Assembly (NCBI RefSeq): GCF_022682305.1
Contig: NZ_CP093528.1
Coordinates: forward strand, 2,121,501-2,185,500
Source: Shinella zoogloeoides
GTDB taxonomy: Bacteria > Pseudomonadota > Alphaproteobacteria > Rhizobiales > Rhizobiaceae
Direction: 5' to 3'
Length of the DNA stretch: 64,000 bases
Made by a program: the position numbers and the translations under genes. This document shows positions 9,887 to 18,356 of the stretch, piece by piece. The stretch's first letter is position 1. The number at the start of each line of letters is the position of its first letter. The notes beneath the pieces are model-generated. The model did not search any database. It was not told the origin of the DNA and was given only the letters and a program-made list of their open reading frames with translations.

Positions 9887-10267
9887 ATGCGCGTGGAAAT
9901 TCTCGGCGATGAACGTCGCCGACGTTGGAGTGATGAGAGCAAGCTGGAGGTCGTGCTGTCGGTAGGCATCGACGGTGCGTCGGTGACGGAGGTTGCGCGC
10001 CGGCATTCGGTGACGCGGCAGCAGGTTTACACCTGGCGGCGTGAATTGCGGAAGAAAGGCTTGCTCGCGCCGCCATCGACGACGGTGTTTCTGCCGCTGG
10101 ACATGCCACCTCTCGGGGGCAGCAAAGAGGCTCCGGCTTTTGATGGCATGCAGGCTTTGCCTGCGATGATGGAATTGCACTTACGCTGCGGGCGAAGCCT
10201 TCGCTTCAGTGGCGATCTTGATGTGGTTGCACTGAAGCGCCTGATCCGGGCAATCGAGGCGGCATGA
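9887..10267 (+). CDS. tnpA: IS66 accessory protein TnpA
   Basis: First gene of the IS66 set, 126 aa. It has a Tn3/IS3-like helix-turn-helix at its N-terminus (RRRWSDESKLEVVLSVGIDG, then VTEVARRHSVTRQQVYTWRR) for DNA binding. The gene ends 4 bp inside tnpB, so translation is coupled. Length and domain match the IS66 OrfA family. It is required with TnpB and TnpC for transposition in studied members. Confidence 0.93.
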   Translation: MRVEILGDERRRRWSDESKLEVVLSVGIDGASVTEVARRHSVTRQQVYTWRRELRKKGLLAPPSTTVFLPLDMPPLGGSKEAPAFDGMQALPAMMELHLRCGRSLRFSGDLDVVALKRLIRAIEAA

Positions 10268-10611
10268 TCGGGCCTGGGACAGGTGTTCGTGTTTATCTCG
10301 CCTGCGGTGTCACGGACATGCGCAAGGGGATCGAGGGGCTGGCAGCTCTTGCCCAGGATGTGCTGCGCCAGAAGCCGACGGGAGGCGCGGTCTTTGCGTT
10401 TCGGGGCAAGCGGGGCGACCGTTTGAAACTTTTGTATTTTGATGGCCAGGGGTTCTGCCTCTATTACAAGGTTCTGCAGAAAGGTCGGTTTCCCTGGCCG
10501 TCGGCAGCAGATGGGACAGCCCGGTTGACGTCTGCTCAACTGGCGATGCTGTGGGAAGGGATTGATTGGCGACGACCCGACTGGGGCGCTCCTCCAGCCC
10601 GTGTTGGTTGA
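10264..10611 (+). CDS. tnpB: IS66 accessory protein TnpB (Orf2 family)
   Basis: Second IS66 gene, 115 aa, the IS66 Orf2-like family. Recognisable motifs are VYLACGVTDMRKGIEGLAAL and KLLYFDGQGFCLYYKVLQKG, among the most conserved in the family. The biochemical function is unclear although it is needed for transposition. The start overlaps tnpA by 4 bp. The length is normal. Confidence 0.95.
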   Translation: MIGPGTGVRVYLACGVTDMRKGIEGLAALAQDVLRQKPTGGAVFAFRGKRGDRLKLLYFDGQGFCLYYKVLQKGRFPWPSAADGTARLTSAQLAMLWEGIDWRRPDWGAPPARVG

Positions 10612-10674
10612 TTTTATCCCACTGAATCTGCGTGTTTTTATGGATATTGAGCCTGACCTGTGGTAGTCAGGTTC

Positions 10675-12300
10675 ATGTCGAATGTTAGCCAAAATCTTCC
10701 CGACGATCCGGCCTTCCTGAAGGCGATGATCGCGTCGCTTGAGGCGAAGAACGCGAAGATGTCGGCGACCTTGCAGGCGCATGATCAGTTGATCCAATCC
10801 CTGCGGCTACGCATCGCCAGGCTCAAGAAACATGGCTTCGGCAAGTCATCGGAAAAGATCGAACGGGAAATCCAGCAGTTGGAACTGGCCCTGGAGGACC
10901 TGATGATTGCCGCCTCGGAAAGCAGAGCCGAGCCGCTCGCCGAGGTCAAGGAAACGGAGCTTGGGCCTCCTGAGGCAAGCAAGCCGGAAAAGACCATGCG
11001 ACGCCGTCCGCGCGTGTCGGACAAGGCTGCTCGCGAGCGCAGGGAACTCGACCCCGGAACGCACTGCCCCGCTTGTGGTGGCGAATTGCGGCTTGTTGGT
11101 GAAGACGTCAGCGAAATCCTCGACATGATCGCCGCACAGATGAAGGTCATCGAGGTTGCTCGGCTGAAGAAGTCCTGCCGTTGCTGCGAGAAGATGGTGC
11201 AGTTGCCCGCGCCCAGCCGTCCGATACCGGGCAGCATGGCGGGCGCAGGACTGCTCGCCTACATCCTGGTCTCGAAGTTTGACGACCACCTGCCGCTCTA
11301 TCGCCTGAACGAAATCTTCGCCCGCATGGGCGTTGATATCCCCGACAGCACGCTGGTCGATTGGTGTGGCCGCGCCATGCGGGTGCTCCTGCCGCTGATC
11401 GAGTTGATCGAAGCCGCGATCATGAGCAGCGATCTTCTCCATGCCGACGACACGCCGATCCGGGTTCTTGATCGTTCTGTGCGAGACAAGGGGCTGGGGA
11501 AAGGGGTGAAGAAGGGCAGGCTCTGGACCTATGTCCGGGACCAGCGCCCATGGGCGGGCACAGCTCCGCCCGGTGCGGTCTATTACTTTGCTCCCGACTG
11601 GAAGCAAGAGCATGTTCAACGTCACCTCAGCCAAGCAAGCGGCATCCTTCAGGCCGACGGCTACAAAGGTTATGCGAAGTTGTATGAGGCCGGAGCGGAC
11701 GGGACACGCCGCTTCCGCGAGGCTTCGTGCTGGGCGCATTGGCGGCGCGACTTCCATGATATATGGACCTCAAACAAGTCCGAGATAGCCCGCGAGGCTC
11801 TCGACCGTATCGGCGCGCTTTACGATATCGAGCGTGAGGTTGCAGGCAAGCCTGCCAATATCCGTTTTGCCGCGCGCCAGAAGCACAGCAAGGCAAAGGT
11901 CGAAGCCTTGCGTGTCTGGGCCGAGGCGCAACTTACCCGCATCCCCGGCAAGAGCGATCTGGCGGGAGCTTTCCGGTATGGCCTGAGCAGGTGGTCCTCG
12001 TTCTGCCTGTTCCTGGAAGACGGTCGTGTCGCAATCGATAACAATGCAGCAGAACGGGCGTTGCGTCCTATCGGCGTTGGAAGGCGCAACTGGCTCTTCG
12101 CGGGTGCCGACACTGGAGCAGAAACCTTGGCGCGGGCCATGACAATTATCGAAACCGCCAAGATGAATGGCCTTGATCCGCAGGCCTATCTGGTTGACGT
12201 GCTGGACCGCATTCAGGATCACAAGATCAATCGCCTGGCGGAGCTGCTTCCATGGAACTGGAAGCCGATGACGGCAGTTATCTGCGCCGAGGCGGCCTGA
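10675..12300 (+). CDS. tnpC: IS66 transposase TnpC
   Basis: DDE transposase of 541 aa. Order of parts: an N-terminal leucine-rich coiled coil ([20 protein letters not shown]), a zinc-finger-like CPACG...SCRCCEKM segment, then the catalytic core. Acidic residues are visible at [26 protein letters not shown] and [20 protein letters not shown]. The ATG at 10675 gives the normal N-terminus; an in-frame upstream GTG would add five residues. Its stop overlaps the next small gene (TGATG). Confidence 0.95.
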   Translation: MSNVSQNLPDDPAFLKAMIASLEAKNAKMSATLQAHDQLIQSLRLRIARLKKHGFGKSSEKIEREIQQLELALEDLMIAASESRAEPLAEVKETELGPPEASKPEKTMRRRPRVSDKAARERRELDPGTHCPACGGELRLVGEDVSEILDMIAAQMKVIEVARLKKSCRCCEKMVQLPAPSRPIPGSMAGAGLLAYILVSKFDDHLPLYRLNEIFARMGVDIPDSTLVDWCGRAMRVLLPLIELIEAAIMSSDLLHADDTPIRVLDRSVRDKGLGKGVKKGRLWTYVRDQRPWAGTAPPGAVYYFAPDWKQEHVQRHLSQASGILQADGYKGYAKLYEAGADGTRRFREASCWAHWRRDFHDIWTSNKSEIAREALDRIGALYDIEREVAGKPANIRFAARQKHSKAKVEALRVWAEAQLTRIPGKSDLAGAFRYGLSRWSSFCLFLEDGRVAIDNNAAERALRPIGVGRRNWLFAGADTGAETLARAMTIIETAKMNGLDPQAYLVDVLDRIQDHKINRLAELLPWNWKPMTAVICAEAA

Positions 12301-12596
12301 TGGCAGCGGTTCGCTTCGTCTTCACTGTCGATTATGTCGCCGAGATCCTCGATGAGGACGTCGACCTCCTCCGGGAGATCATCAGCAATGATGACAATCT
12401 GACCTATGGCAATATAATCAGCGTCGTAACCGGAGACGACGAGAGTACGTCAGCTTTAACAGACGATGGCGTTGACGAACTCAGGCAGATGCTCAGCGAC
12501 GCGCGTAGGTCTGCAGAAACATGGCAGGAGTTCCTCGATTGCTTCGTCCTCGACGAAGACATCGCCGCACGCGTCAAGACATATTCCCCACGGTAA
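12300..12596 (+). CDS. Small IS66 passenger protein of unknown function
   Basis: Protein of 98 aa starting in the TGATG overlap with tnpC and ending 15 bp before the right inverted repeat, so it belongs to the IS rather than the host island. It is acidic (VDYVAEILDEDVDLLREIIS) with no recognised domain. Some IS66 elements carry an additional ORF after tnpC; this is one. It could modulate transposition or be a passenger. The coupled start supports real translation. Confidence 0.65.
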   Translation: MAAVRFVFTVDYVAEILDEDVDLLREIISNDDNLTYGNIISVVTGDDESTSALTDDGVDELRQMLSDARRSAETWQEFLDCFVLDEDIAARVKTYSPR

Positions 12597-12611
12597 CAAT
12601 CGGGCGGTTAC

Positions 12612-12619
12612 GGTCAGGC
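12612..12619 (+). repeat. IS66 target-site duplication, right copy
   Basis: Exact repeat of GGTCAGGC at 9780-9787, directly outside the right inverted repeat of the IS. Confidence 0.95.
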
Positions 12620-12974
12620 AGTTATCGTTACTTATGGCAATCGAAGTGCGACAAGGACGTTGCAGGAAATTGCTGATAAGGTTGGCGCATCGTATGGCAC
12701 TGTCCAAAAGGCATTAGCTTTTTGGGAGCACATAGGAATTATGGCCAGAATCCGCGAGTACCAGCGGAATACCTCTAAAATACACGAGCACCAAGCTGGA
12801 AGGCGGATCGAATATCGAAGGTACGAGTTCGATCCGCAGTACGTTTGGAATGGTCATATATGGATAGGGAATGGCTACAACGACTTTCTACAGGGGAATA
12901 TCCAAATCAATAGATGATTAATCTGCTTCTAATCGTAACTTAATCACCTATGTAATTTTAGCATACAATATAAA

Positions 12975-13436
12975 TCAGCCCCTTTCATTCTTTGATGGCA
13001 TAGAATAAATAAAAACCATAAACAAAAGAACTACCCAGAACAGAATCACATATATTTTCAGAAAGGCATCCTGAAACTCGTCTTTTATAAACTCCGCACC
13101 AAAAACAAAAATAAGTGGCGGAATATACGATGCCATCCACAGAGGAGATTTTCCAGCATCGCGAATCCGCCTGATTGCAAGAGGAATCCATACAACAATC
13201 AATACTAAGAAAATTATTAAAGGTGGTATGATGGAAATAAGTGCGATGCCCAATGGATCGCCGCCTTTAAGCAGAGCCTGAAATATCTGCATTGAAACAG
13301 GATAGGATATGGCGTTCACCGCACCCGAGAACAGGACGAACCACCAGAATTCAGATCGTGTAGAGTATCCTGTATAATCAAATACTCCGCGAAAGGCACG
13401 TGCTACCGAGTACACGAATCCTGTTCTATTATTCAC
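12975..13436 (-). CDS. DUF805 membrane protein
   Basis: Integral membrane protein of 153 aa in the DUF805 family. Family motifs are YTGYSTRSEFWWFVLF near residue 20 and the loop IRRIRDAGKSPLW. Four hydrophobic segments are apparent. Translation begins at GTG with GAGG upstream. The function of the family is unknown; members often occur on mobile elements and prophages. Its AT-rich composition fits the island. It may be cargo with a membrane-stress role, which is conjecture. Confidence 0.8.
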   Translation of the reverse strand: MNNRTGFVYSVARAFRGVFDYTGYSTRSEFWWFVLFSGAVNAISYPVSMQIFQALLKGGDPLGIALISIIPPLIIFLVLIVVWIPLAIRRIRDAGKSPLWMASYIPPLIFVFGAEFIKDEFQDAFLKIYVILFWVVLLFMVFIYSMPSKNERG

Positions 13437-13520
13437 AACCTCATTTCCCGTTTTCTTGATTTTTCCTATATTAATATAAATCCTATAAGTAATAATTATA
13501 ATTTCGCAAAATTTTAAAGT

Positions 13521-14120
13521 TCATAAATTACCTGTCAGCGCCATAATATAGATAATCATATTCTCTCTAGAGTTCTTATCGGAAAATTCATGATTTACGG
13601 CACTCTCTATCCTATTATTAAATATTTTATCAGAAAAAAATACAGACTCAATTTTAGACATCTTATGGAAAACAGAATTGCTTAAATTCTTCGCATACGC
13701 ATCGATAATTGCACAATTAAGTTTATTATTGTTGCTGTAGCAAAACTTAATTTCTTTAATTAGGTGATCCATTCCGTATTTATCAAATGTAATCGAGGCG
13801 TACTCTTTCGAATCTTCAAACAATTTCACAATTGATTTGCAACTTTCATCGCAATCATTGGTTATATTTTTCTGGGTATTCCTCTCAATCTCGTTTGGAA
13901 TTTTCTGGTTGAAGGACCGTATAACGCCGCGTGTAATTGAAGTCGTCCAATCCGCATGTGCAGGCTCATTCGACATTGACCACATAAAGACTGCGGTCAC
14001 CGCCACTATCGGCCAGCCATCGACCACGCGCAAAGCCATTTCAGCGCCCTTCATCACCCCAATCACCCAATGTAGAGAATACTCCGTGGAAGGATTCTCG
14101 ACAAGACAACCCTCTTGCAT
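13521..14120 (-). CDS. Hypothetical secreted protein
   Basis: Predicted protein of up to 199 aa that I do not recognise. An in-frame ATG at 14039 gives a Sec-type signal (MALRVVDGWPIVAVTAVFMW, then AHA), so that start or the one at 14054 is more likely than 14120. The mature part is lysine- and asparagine-rich, with cysteines at CDESC and in FCYSNNNKLNC that could form disulfides. It is very AT-rich and lies between the DUF805 gene and a divergent Xre regulator; it is probably island cargo. Confidence 0.55.
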   Translation of the reverse strand: MQEGCLVENPSTEYSLHWVIGVMKGAEMALRVVDGWPIVAVTAVFMWSMSNEPAHADWTTSITRGVIRSFNQKIPNEIERNTQKNITNDCDESCKSIVKLFEDSKEYASITFDKYGMDHLIKEIKFCYSNNNKLNCAIIDAYAKNLSNSVFHKMSKIESVFFSDKIFNNRIESAVNHEFSDKNSRENMIIYIMALTGNL

Positions 14121-14122
14121 TC

Positions 14123-14347
14123 ATGGAAATTCGAGAGGTATTTGCGCAGAATCTAAAATCCTATCGGCGAGCGAAAGGCTTGTCGCAGGAGGAACTGGCA
14201 TATCGCGCAGAGATCGATCGTACCTATGTGAGTTCACTGGAACGCTGCATTTATGGAGTCAGCATTGACGTTCTCGACAGGCTAGCGAACGTGCTTGAAG
14301 TGGAACCAGCCGAGCTACTCAAAAACCCACCCGCCAAACCTTCCTGA
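14123..14347 (+). CDS. Xre-family HTH transcriptional regulator
   Basis: Compact regulator of 74 aa consisting almost entirely of a Cro/C1-type helix-turn-helix: NLKSYRRAKGLSQEELAYRA then RTYVSSLERC...ISIDVLDRLANVLEV-type spacing. It is transcribed away from the secreted-protein gene, only 2 bp between the outermost possible starts, so the two may share a regulatory region. It is likely an island regulator. Confidence 0.85.
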   Translation: MEIREVFAQNLKSYRRAKGLSQEELAYRAEIDRTYVSSLERCIYGVSIDVLDRLANVLEVEPAELLKNPPAKPS

Positions 14348-14744
14348 AATTCGCACGTGCGGAGCGTGCAATTGCGCACCACGTTCCCATCGCCTACGCG
14401 GATGAAGACAATAATCAATCAAAGTGCTACGGGATAAATAGGAATAAATCCCCAATGCAACACCTTGAACATTCAACAATCAATTCCGATAACTCAGACG
14501 AAATTGTGGGATGGCAAGTCTCATTACGAGACCTCACACGGCAAGATGCATAGGGCGTTTGGATTTAGGCGGGGGATTGCCCCGGCTCCTATGGCGAGAA
14601 CGATCCCATTCAAATCAAAGCGCAGGGAATTTTCGTCAGCAAACACGAGCATTGGTAGGGGTGACGCATGTTGCGTTCCGCTGCCTATATGCTGCCTATG
14701 TAAAAATCAGAAACAGGAAAATCAGCGTAACCTGTTGAAATATT
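14348..14744. other. Non-coding right end of the tRNA-Lys island
   Basis: About 400 bp without a credible gene. It contains two direct copies of GCTGCCTAT (14680-14688 and 14691-14699), matching the element beside the integrase, and the 14-mer AAATCAGCGTAACC (14719-14732) shared with the left end. These are candidate integrase arm-type sites. An open frame at 14465-14782 runs into the tRNA and is not convincing. Confidence 0.55.
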
Positions 14745-14820
<76 letters not shown>

Positions 14821-14938
14821 ACTTGACCGCTGCTGCGGTGCTGGAGGGGCGTATAAAGGCGTTCTTTGGGCTTGTCTATACGCTGCTCCAAAAAAAATGC
14901 GCCGCGGGACAAATTTCTTCCGCAGCGCAAAACGGACG

Positions 14939-15856
14939 TCACAAATCCAGCGTGCCGGATGCGATGCGCACCGCCTCGCCGCCGATACGCGCACCCGCGA
15001 TGACGCCACCGGATACATCGAGATGCAGATGGATCAGCGAGGGACGGCCCATCTCGACGCCCTGCTCGATGAGAAGCGGATGATGGCCGTCCACCAGCTT
15101 GTCGAAAGCGTGGATGGCGCCGGACATCGCGGCGACCGCCGCCCCCGTCGCCGGATCCTCCGAGATGCCCATGTCGGGCGCGAACATGCGGGCATGGAAC
15201 TTCGCATTGTGGTTCACGCCGCCACGGCAATAGAGATAGGCGGAGGCGAGCCTTCCTTCGGCAAAGGGCGCGCAGCGCTCCCAGAGCGCCGGATCGAACT
15301 CCACGGATCCTGCCGCCGCCAGATCGTGCACAGGAACCATGACGAAGGCGACGCCGGCGCTCCACAGCGTCGGCTGATGATTCTCGAAGCCGATCTGGCC
15401 GGCCTTCAGGCTGAAAGCATCGGCGAGCGCCTGCCGGTCGAAGGTCGCGTCGAGGCGCACGGACTTGCGCGGCACGTCGAATTCGGCAAAGGCGGCGCTG
15501 CCCGCGCCGAGCCTGACCGCACAGCGCACCGGCCCGACATTCTCCTCCAGCACGCTCACCTGGTCGTTGGGACCCGCCTGCCCGCTCCCGGCGGTCTCGG
15601 CGATGGCGATGGCCGCCCCCACCGTCGGATGGCCGGCGAAGGGCAGCTCGCGGCCCGGCGTGAAGATGCGCAGGCGCGCGGTGTGCGCCGGGTTCTCCGC
15701 CGTCTTCACGAACACCGTCTCGGACAGGTTGAACTCACCGGCGATGCGCTGCATCGCCCTGTCGTCCAGGCCATCGGCATCGAAGACGACGGCCAGCGGA
15801 TTGCCGGCAAGGCGCGTATCGGTGAAGACGTCATAAATGGCGTAGCGGCGGGACAA
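14939..15856 (-). CDS. PhzF family epimerase/isomerase-like protein
   Basis: PhzF-fold protein of 305 aa (diaminopimelate-epimerase-like two-domain fold). Seen motifs: YDVFTDTRLAGNPLAVV at the N-terminus, FNLSETVFV with the conserved Glu, LPFAGHPTVGAA and DPATGAAVAAMSG. No ATG is in frame; TTG at 15856 with CGGAGA about 8 bp upstream gives the canonical N-terminus. Family members include PhzF itself and many uncharacterised isomerases, so the substrate is unknown. It may share an operon with the upstream EEP protein. Confidence 0.85.
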   Translation of the reverse strand: MSRRYAIYDVFTDTRLAGNPLAVVFDADGLDDRAMQRIAGEFNLSETVFVKTAENPAHTARLRIFTPGRELPFAGHPTVGAAIAIAETAGSGQAGPNDQVSVLEENVGPVRCAVRLGAGSAAFAEFDVPRKSVRLDATFDRQALADAFSLKAGQIGFENHQPTLWSAGVAFVMVPVHDLAAAGSVEFDPALWERCAPFAEGRLASAYLYCRGGVNHNAKFHARMFAPDMGISEDPATGAAVAAMSGAIHAFDKLVDGHHPLLIEQGVEMGRPSLIHLHLDVSGGVIAGARIGGEAVRIASGTLDL

Positions 15857-15924
15857 GGCATTCTCCGTATTCGATTTTCGCAGCAGCCTGCCCGAGGCCT
15901 CTGCCGCGGGCAAGGGAAAACGGC

Positions 15925-17031
15925 TCAAAGGTCGAGCGTCATGACGACGGGGCAATGATCCGAGGCCTTCGGCCGATCCCAGCCGACACGCGGATAGCGC
16001 TCCACCTCCTGCCCAGGCGGAAAGATCGTGCGGAACGGCTGGCCGGCGCGGATGATCTCGGGCACATGATGGGCGTTGCGCTCCGCGAGCGAAGGCGACA
16101 GCCAGATATAATCGAGCTGGCAGAGATGACGCTCCTCCGGCCCGCGGCTGTGGTAGAGCGTCCAGCGGTCGTCCACCGGCCGGCGCAGCATCGGGTTCAC
16201 CGCAAAGCCTCCCTCGGTGAAGACGTCGAGCGCACTCACCGGCTCCTGCTGCGGCATGAAGCGGTAGCCGCCGCGCCGGTCGCCCTCGATGGCGAGCTTT
16301 TCCTGGTAGTCGTTCATGTCGCCGCAGATGGCGAAGGCCTTGTCGGCCGTCCGCCCGGCGCCGAAGCGGTTCTCGACGATGCGACGCACCGCCCGCGCCT
16401 CCGCCACGCGCACCGGCATGGTCGACTGGCGTCCATCCATGCCGTCCCTGCCCGGCCCCATCGACTTGAAATGCACGACGTAGAGCGTCAGCGGCCGCCC
16501 GCCGATGCGCAGGTCCATTTCCAGGCAGTCGCGCTTGAATATCTTGTCGTCCGGGTTCAGGCCCGAGCCGAGATCCGGCGTGTAGAGGCCGAAGTCGCGA
16601 TAGGTGACGGAGGCGTGGCTGCGGATATCGACGCATTCGATCCGCTGGCCGTCGCGCGTCTCCTCGCGCATCAGCACGGAGACATCGATGCCGCGGCTGT
16701 CGTTCCCCTCGATAAGGTATTTCTGGCGGTAGCCGTTGCCGACCATTCGAAAGAGATAGCCGTATTCAAAAGCCTGCAGCGCCGCCATGTTGTCGGTTTC
16801 CTGCAGGCAGAGGATATCGGCGTCTGCATCTGCGATGGCGAGCGCCGAATGCTGGCGCGTATCGTCGGTATGCGCGACGGTGCGCGCCTCCTCCAGCCGC
16901 TGGTATTCCGCCTCGCTGCGGATATCGAACAGGCGCAGCACGCGGTCCTGCCGAATCTGGTTGCGAAAGCCCGTGAAATCGAAACGGGTCATGAGATTTT
17001 CGATATTGAAGGTGGCAAGACGTAGCGACAT
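15925..17031 (-). CDS. Endonuclease/exonuclease/phosphatase family protein
   Basis: Metal-dependent EEP-fold hydrolase of 368 aa. Motifs: ATFNIENL at the N-terminus (metal-binding Asn), LCLQETD (catalytic Glu), GDMNDY (Asp/Asn pair) and SDHCPV at the C-terminus (catalytic His). No signal peptide is visible, so it is probably cytoplasmic. The family covers DNases, phosphodiesterases and phosphatases and the substrate is not inferable. It lies 68 bp upstream of PhzF on the same strand. Confidence 0.88.
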   Translation of the reverse strand: MSLRLATFNIENLMTRFDFTGFRNQIRQDRVLRLFDIRSEAEYQRLEEARTVAHTDDTRQHSALAIADADADILCLQETDNMAALQAFEYGYLFRMVGNGYRQKYLIEGNDSRGIDVSVLMREETRDGQRIECVDIRSHASVTYRDFGLYTPDLGSGLNPDDKIFKRDCLEMDLRIGGRPLTLYVVHFKSMGPGRDGMDGRQSTMPVRVAEARAVRRIVENRFGAGRTADKAFAICGDMNDYQEKLAIEGDRRGGYRFMPQQEPVSALDVFTEGGFAVNPMLRRPVDDRWTLYHSRGPEERHLCQLDYIWLSPSLAERNAHHVPEIIRAGQPFRTIFPPGQEVERYPRVGWDRPKASDHCPVVMTLDL

Positions 17032-17186
17032 GAGGTCCTTCCGGGAATGCCGCCGGAGTGTAGCCGGCTGACCGGCAATGGAAAGCGCTTTTCACGGGCC
17101 GGGCTGCGGCGCCGGAATAAACCGCCCCGGCGTCCCGTCATATCATCACGGACGATGCGTGTTCCGGCAAAGGCGGGGGAACGGTC

Positions 17187-17792
17187 ATGGCAGTTGCATC
17201 CAGCATGATGCGGGCGTTTCTGCCCCTCTTCCTTCTCATGAGCCTTGCAAGCGGGGCAGCAGGCCAGGCTCGTGAAAAGGAAGGGGCGCAGAATTGGCTG
17301 GATCCGAAGACGACAATCGAGAAGCTCGCCATGCTCGGCCGGGAATTCGGCAGGAACGCCCGATATTCCGAGATCAGCATCACCGACGACTCGATGCGGA
17401 TCCTTGCAGAAGTGCCCGACAAGCCCGGCACGATGGCCGACTACAACGCCAATGAAAACGGCATCACCGCATCCAGCATGATAATGCCCTGGGATGCGGA
17501 ATTCCGGCCGGAGCGGCTATACAGGATGAGCGACCTCGCTTTCTTCTCCACGGAAAAACTCAACGAACTGACAGCCCGCACCTTCTCACGGTTGCAGGTC
17601 GGCTCGGAAATGGCGTTGGCGCGCTACACCTTCTCCATCGGCCAGCTACCGACGCCGGACGGCACCTTCATGGTGCCCTCCCCGGATGGAAAGGTGACTC
17701 TGGAAATCCGGCTGGAAGCCGACGACGGCTGGAAGGGCGGACGCGTCACCTATTCCTCCACCGGCGAGGAAATCGACATCGTCATGCCCTGA
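17187..17792 (+). CDS. Hypothetical exported protein
   Basis: Protein of 201 aa with an N-terminal signal peptide (MMRAFLPLFLLMSLASGAAG). I recognise no domain. The mature part is soluble-looking, with an acidic, proline-containing C-terminal half (SIGQLPTPDGTFMVPSPDGK). Codon use matches the backbone. It is flanked by oppositely directed genes and is probably monocistronic. A periplasmic location is inferred from the signal peptide only. Confidence 0.7.
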   Translation: MAVASSMMRAFLPLFLLMSLASGAAGQAREKEGAQNWLDPKTTIEKLAMLGREFGRNARYSEISITDDSMRILAEVPDKPGTMADYNANENGITASSMIMPWDAEFRPERLYRMSDLAFFSTEKLNELTARTFSRLQVGSEMALARYTFSIGQLPTPDGTFMVPSPDGKVTLEIRLEADDGWKGGRVTYSSTGEEIDIVMP

Positions 17793-17801
17793 CGGCACCG
17801 C

Positions 17802-18218
17802 TCAGAGCGTCGTGAGAAGCAGGCTGGTCTCCGACTTGGAAACGCCGTCCATGGCGCGGATGCCGCGCAGCACCCGCTCGAACTCGACAAGGTTTTCGGC
17901 GTGAAGCTCCGCGACCAGATCCCACGCCCCATTGGTGGTGTGCAGGGCGTGCACTTCCGGAATGCCGCGCAGCGCCTTGATCGCGGCCAGCGTCTTCTGC
18001 CCGGTGATCTCGATCATCATGACGGCGCGCACGGCATGGGGATCGTCGGCCTCCGTCACCCGCACGGAAAAGCCGGCGATGACGCCGTCGCGCGTCAGCC
18101 GCTCGATACGGTTCTGCACCGTGCCGCGCGAGACGCTCAATTCGGCCGCAAGCGCCGAAAGCGATGCGCGACCGTCCTTGCGCAGCAAGGCGAGAAGTTT
18201 CCGGTCTATCGTATCCAT
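17802..18218 (-). CDS. Lrp/AsnC family transcriptional regulator
   Basis: Regulator of 138 aa with the Lrp/AsnC layout: N-terminal helix-turn-helix (ALLRKDGRASLSALAAELSV, then RGTVQNRIERLTRDGVI) and a C-terminal ligand-binding RAM domain (HALHTTNGAWDLVAELHAEN). It is divergent from the RocB-like peptidase gene with about 140 bp between starts, so it probably senses an amino acid and controls that gene and itself. Confidence 0.92.
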   Translation of the reverse strand: MDTIDRKLLALLRKDGRASLSALAAELSVSRGTVQNRIERLTRDGVIAGFSVRVTEADDPHAVRAVMMIEITGQKTLAAIKALRGIPEVHALHTTNGAWDLVAELHAENLVEFERVLRGIRAMDGVSKSETSLLLTTL

Positions 18219-18356
18219 GCCCGTTGCCGAAATGCCAGATTAAGATGACGAAACGCCAAGCAAGGGTGCGATTTTCCCAAAAGATTGCCGTTTCGCCTGT
18301 CGTCGTCCTTGGCTAGCCTTGCGATCTCCTGAATGCAACCTCCATCGGCAGGCCCC

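Larger units (their letters stand above)
9788..12611 (+). mobile_element. IS66-family insertion sequence, complete
   Basis: Element of 2,824 bp with terminal inverted repeats starting GTAACCGCCCGATTG at the left and its exact complement at the right (15 bp perfect, 18 of 20 overall). It carries the IS66 gene set tnpA, tnpB and tnpC plus a fourth small ORF before the right end. Both ends, the duplication and all reading frames are intact, so it could still be active. It interrupts a helix-turn-helix gene of the tRNA-Lys island, so it arrived after or within that island. Confidence 0.96.
9450..12917 (+). pseudogene. Winged-helix/HTH gene split by the IS66 insertion
   Basis: The segment 9450-9785 is an open frame that stops only because the IS66 left end supplies TAA. 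Removing the IS and one copy of the 8-bp duplication GGTCAGGC joins it in frame to 12620-12917, giving a continuous protein of about 211 aa. The right part contains a clear helix-turn-helix, RTLQEIADKVGASYGTVQKA. The left part (MFTGIPLSQIKTRPLIEIPR onward) is unfamiliar. The intact protein was probably an island regulator or replication/partition factor. The C-terminal fragment could still be made from TTG 12660 (85 aa), but no good ribosome site is seen. Confidence 0.8.

Noticed and set aside
14939..16636. A 565-codon minus-strand frame spanning PhzF and the EEP gene
   Set aside because: Only the part below 15856 is PhzF. The upper part is an out-of-frame shadow of the EEP nuclease gene, so this is not a fusion protein.
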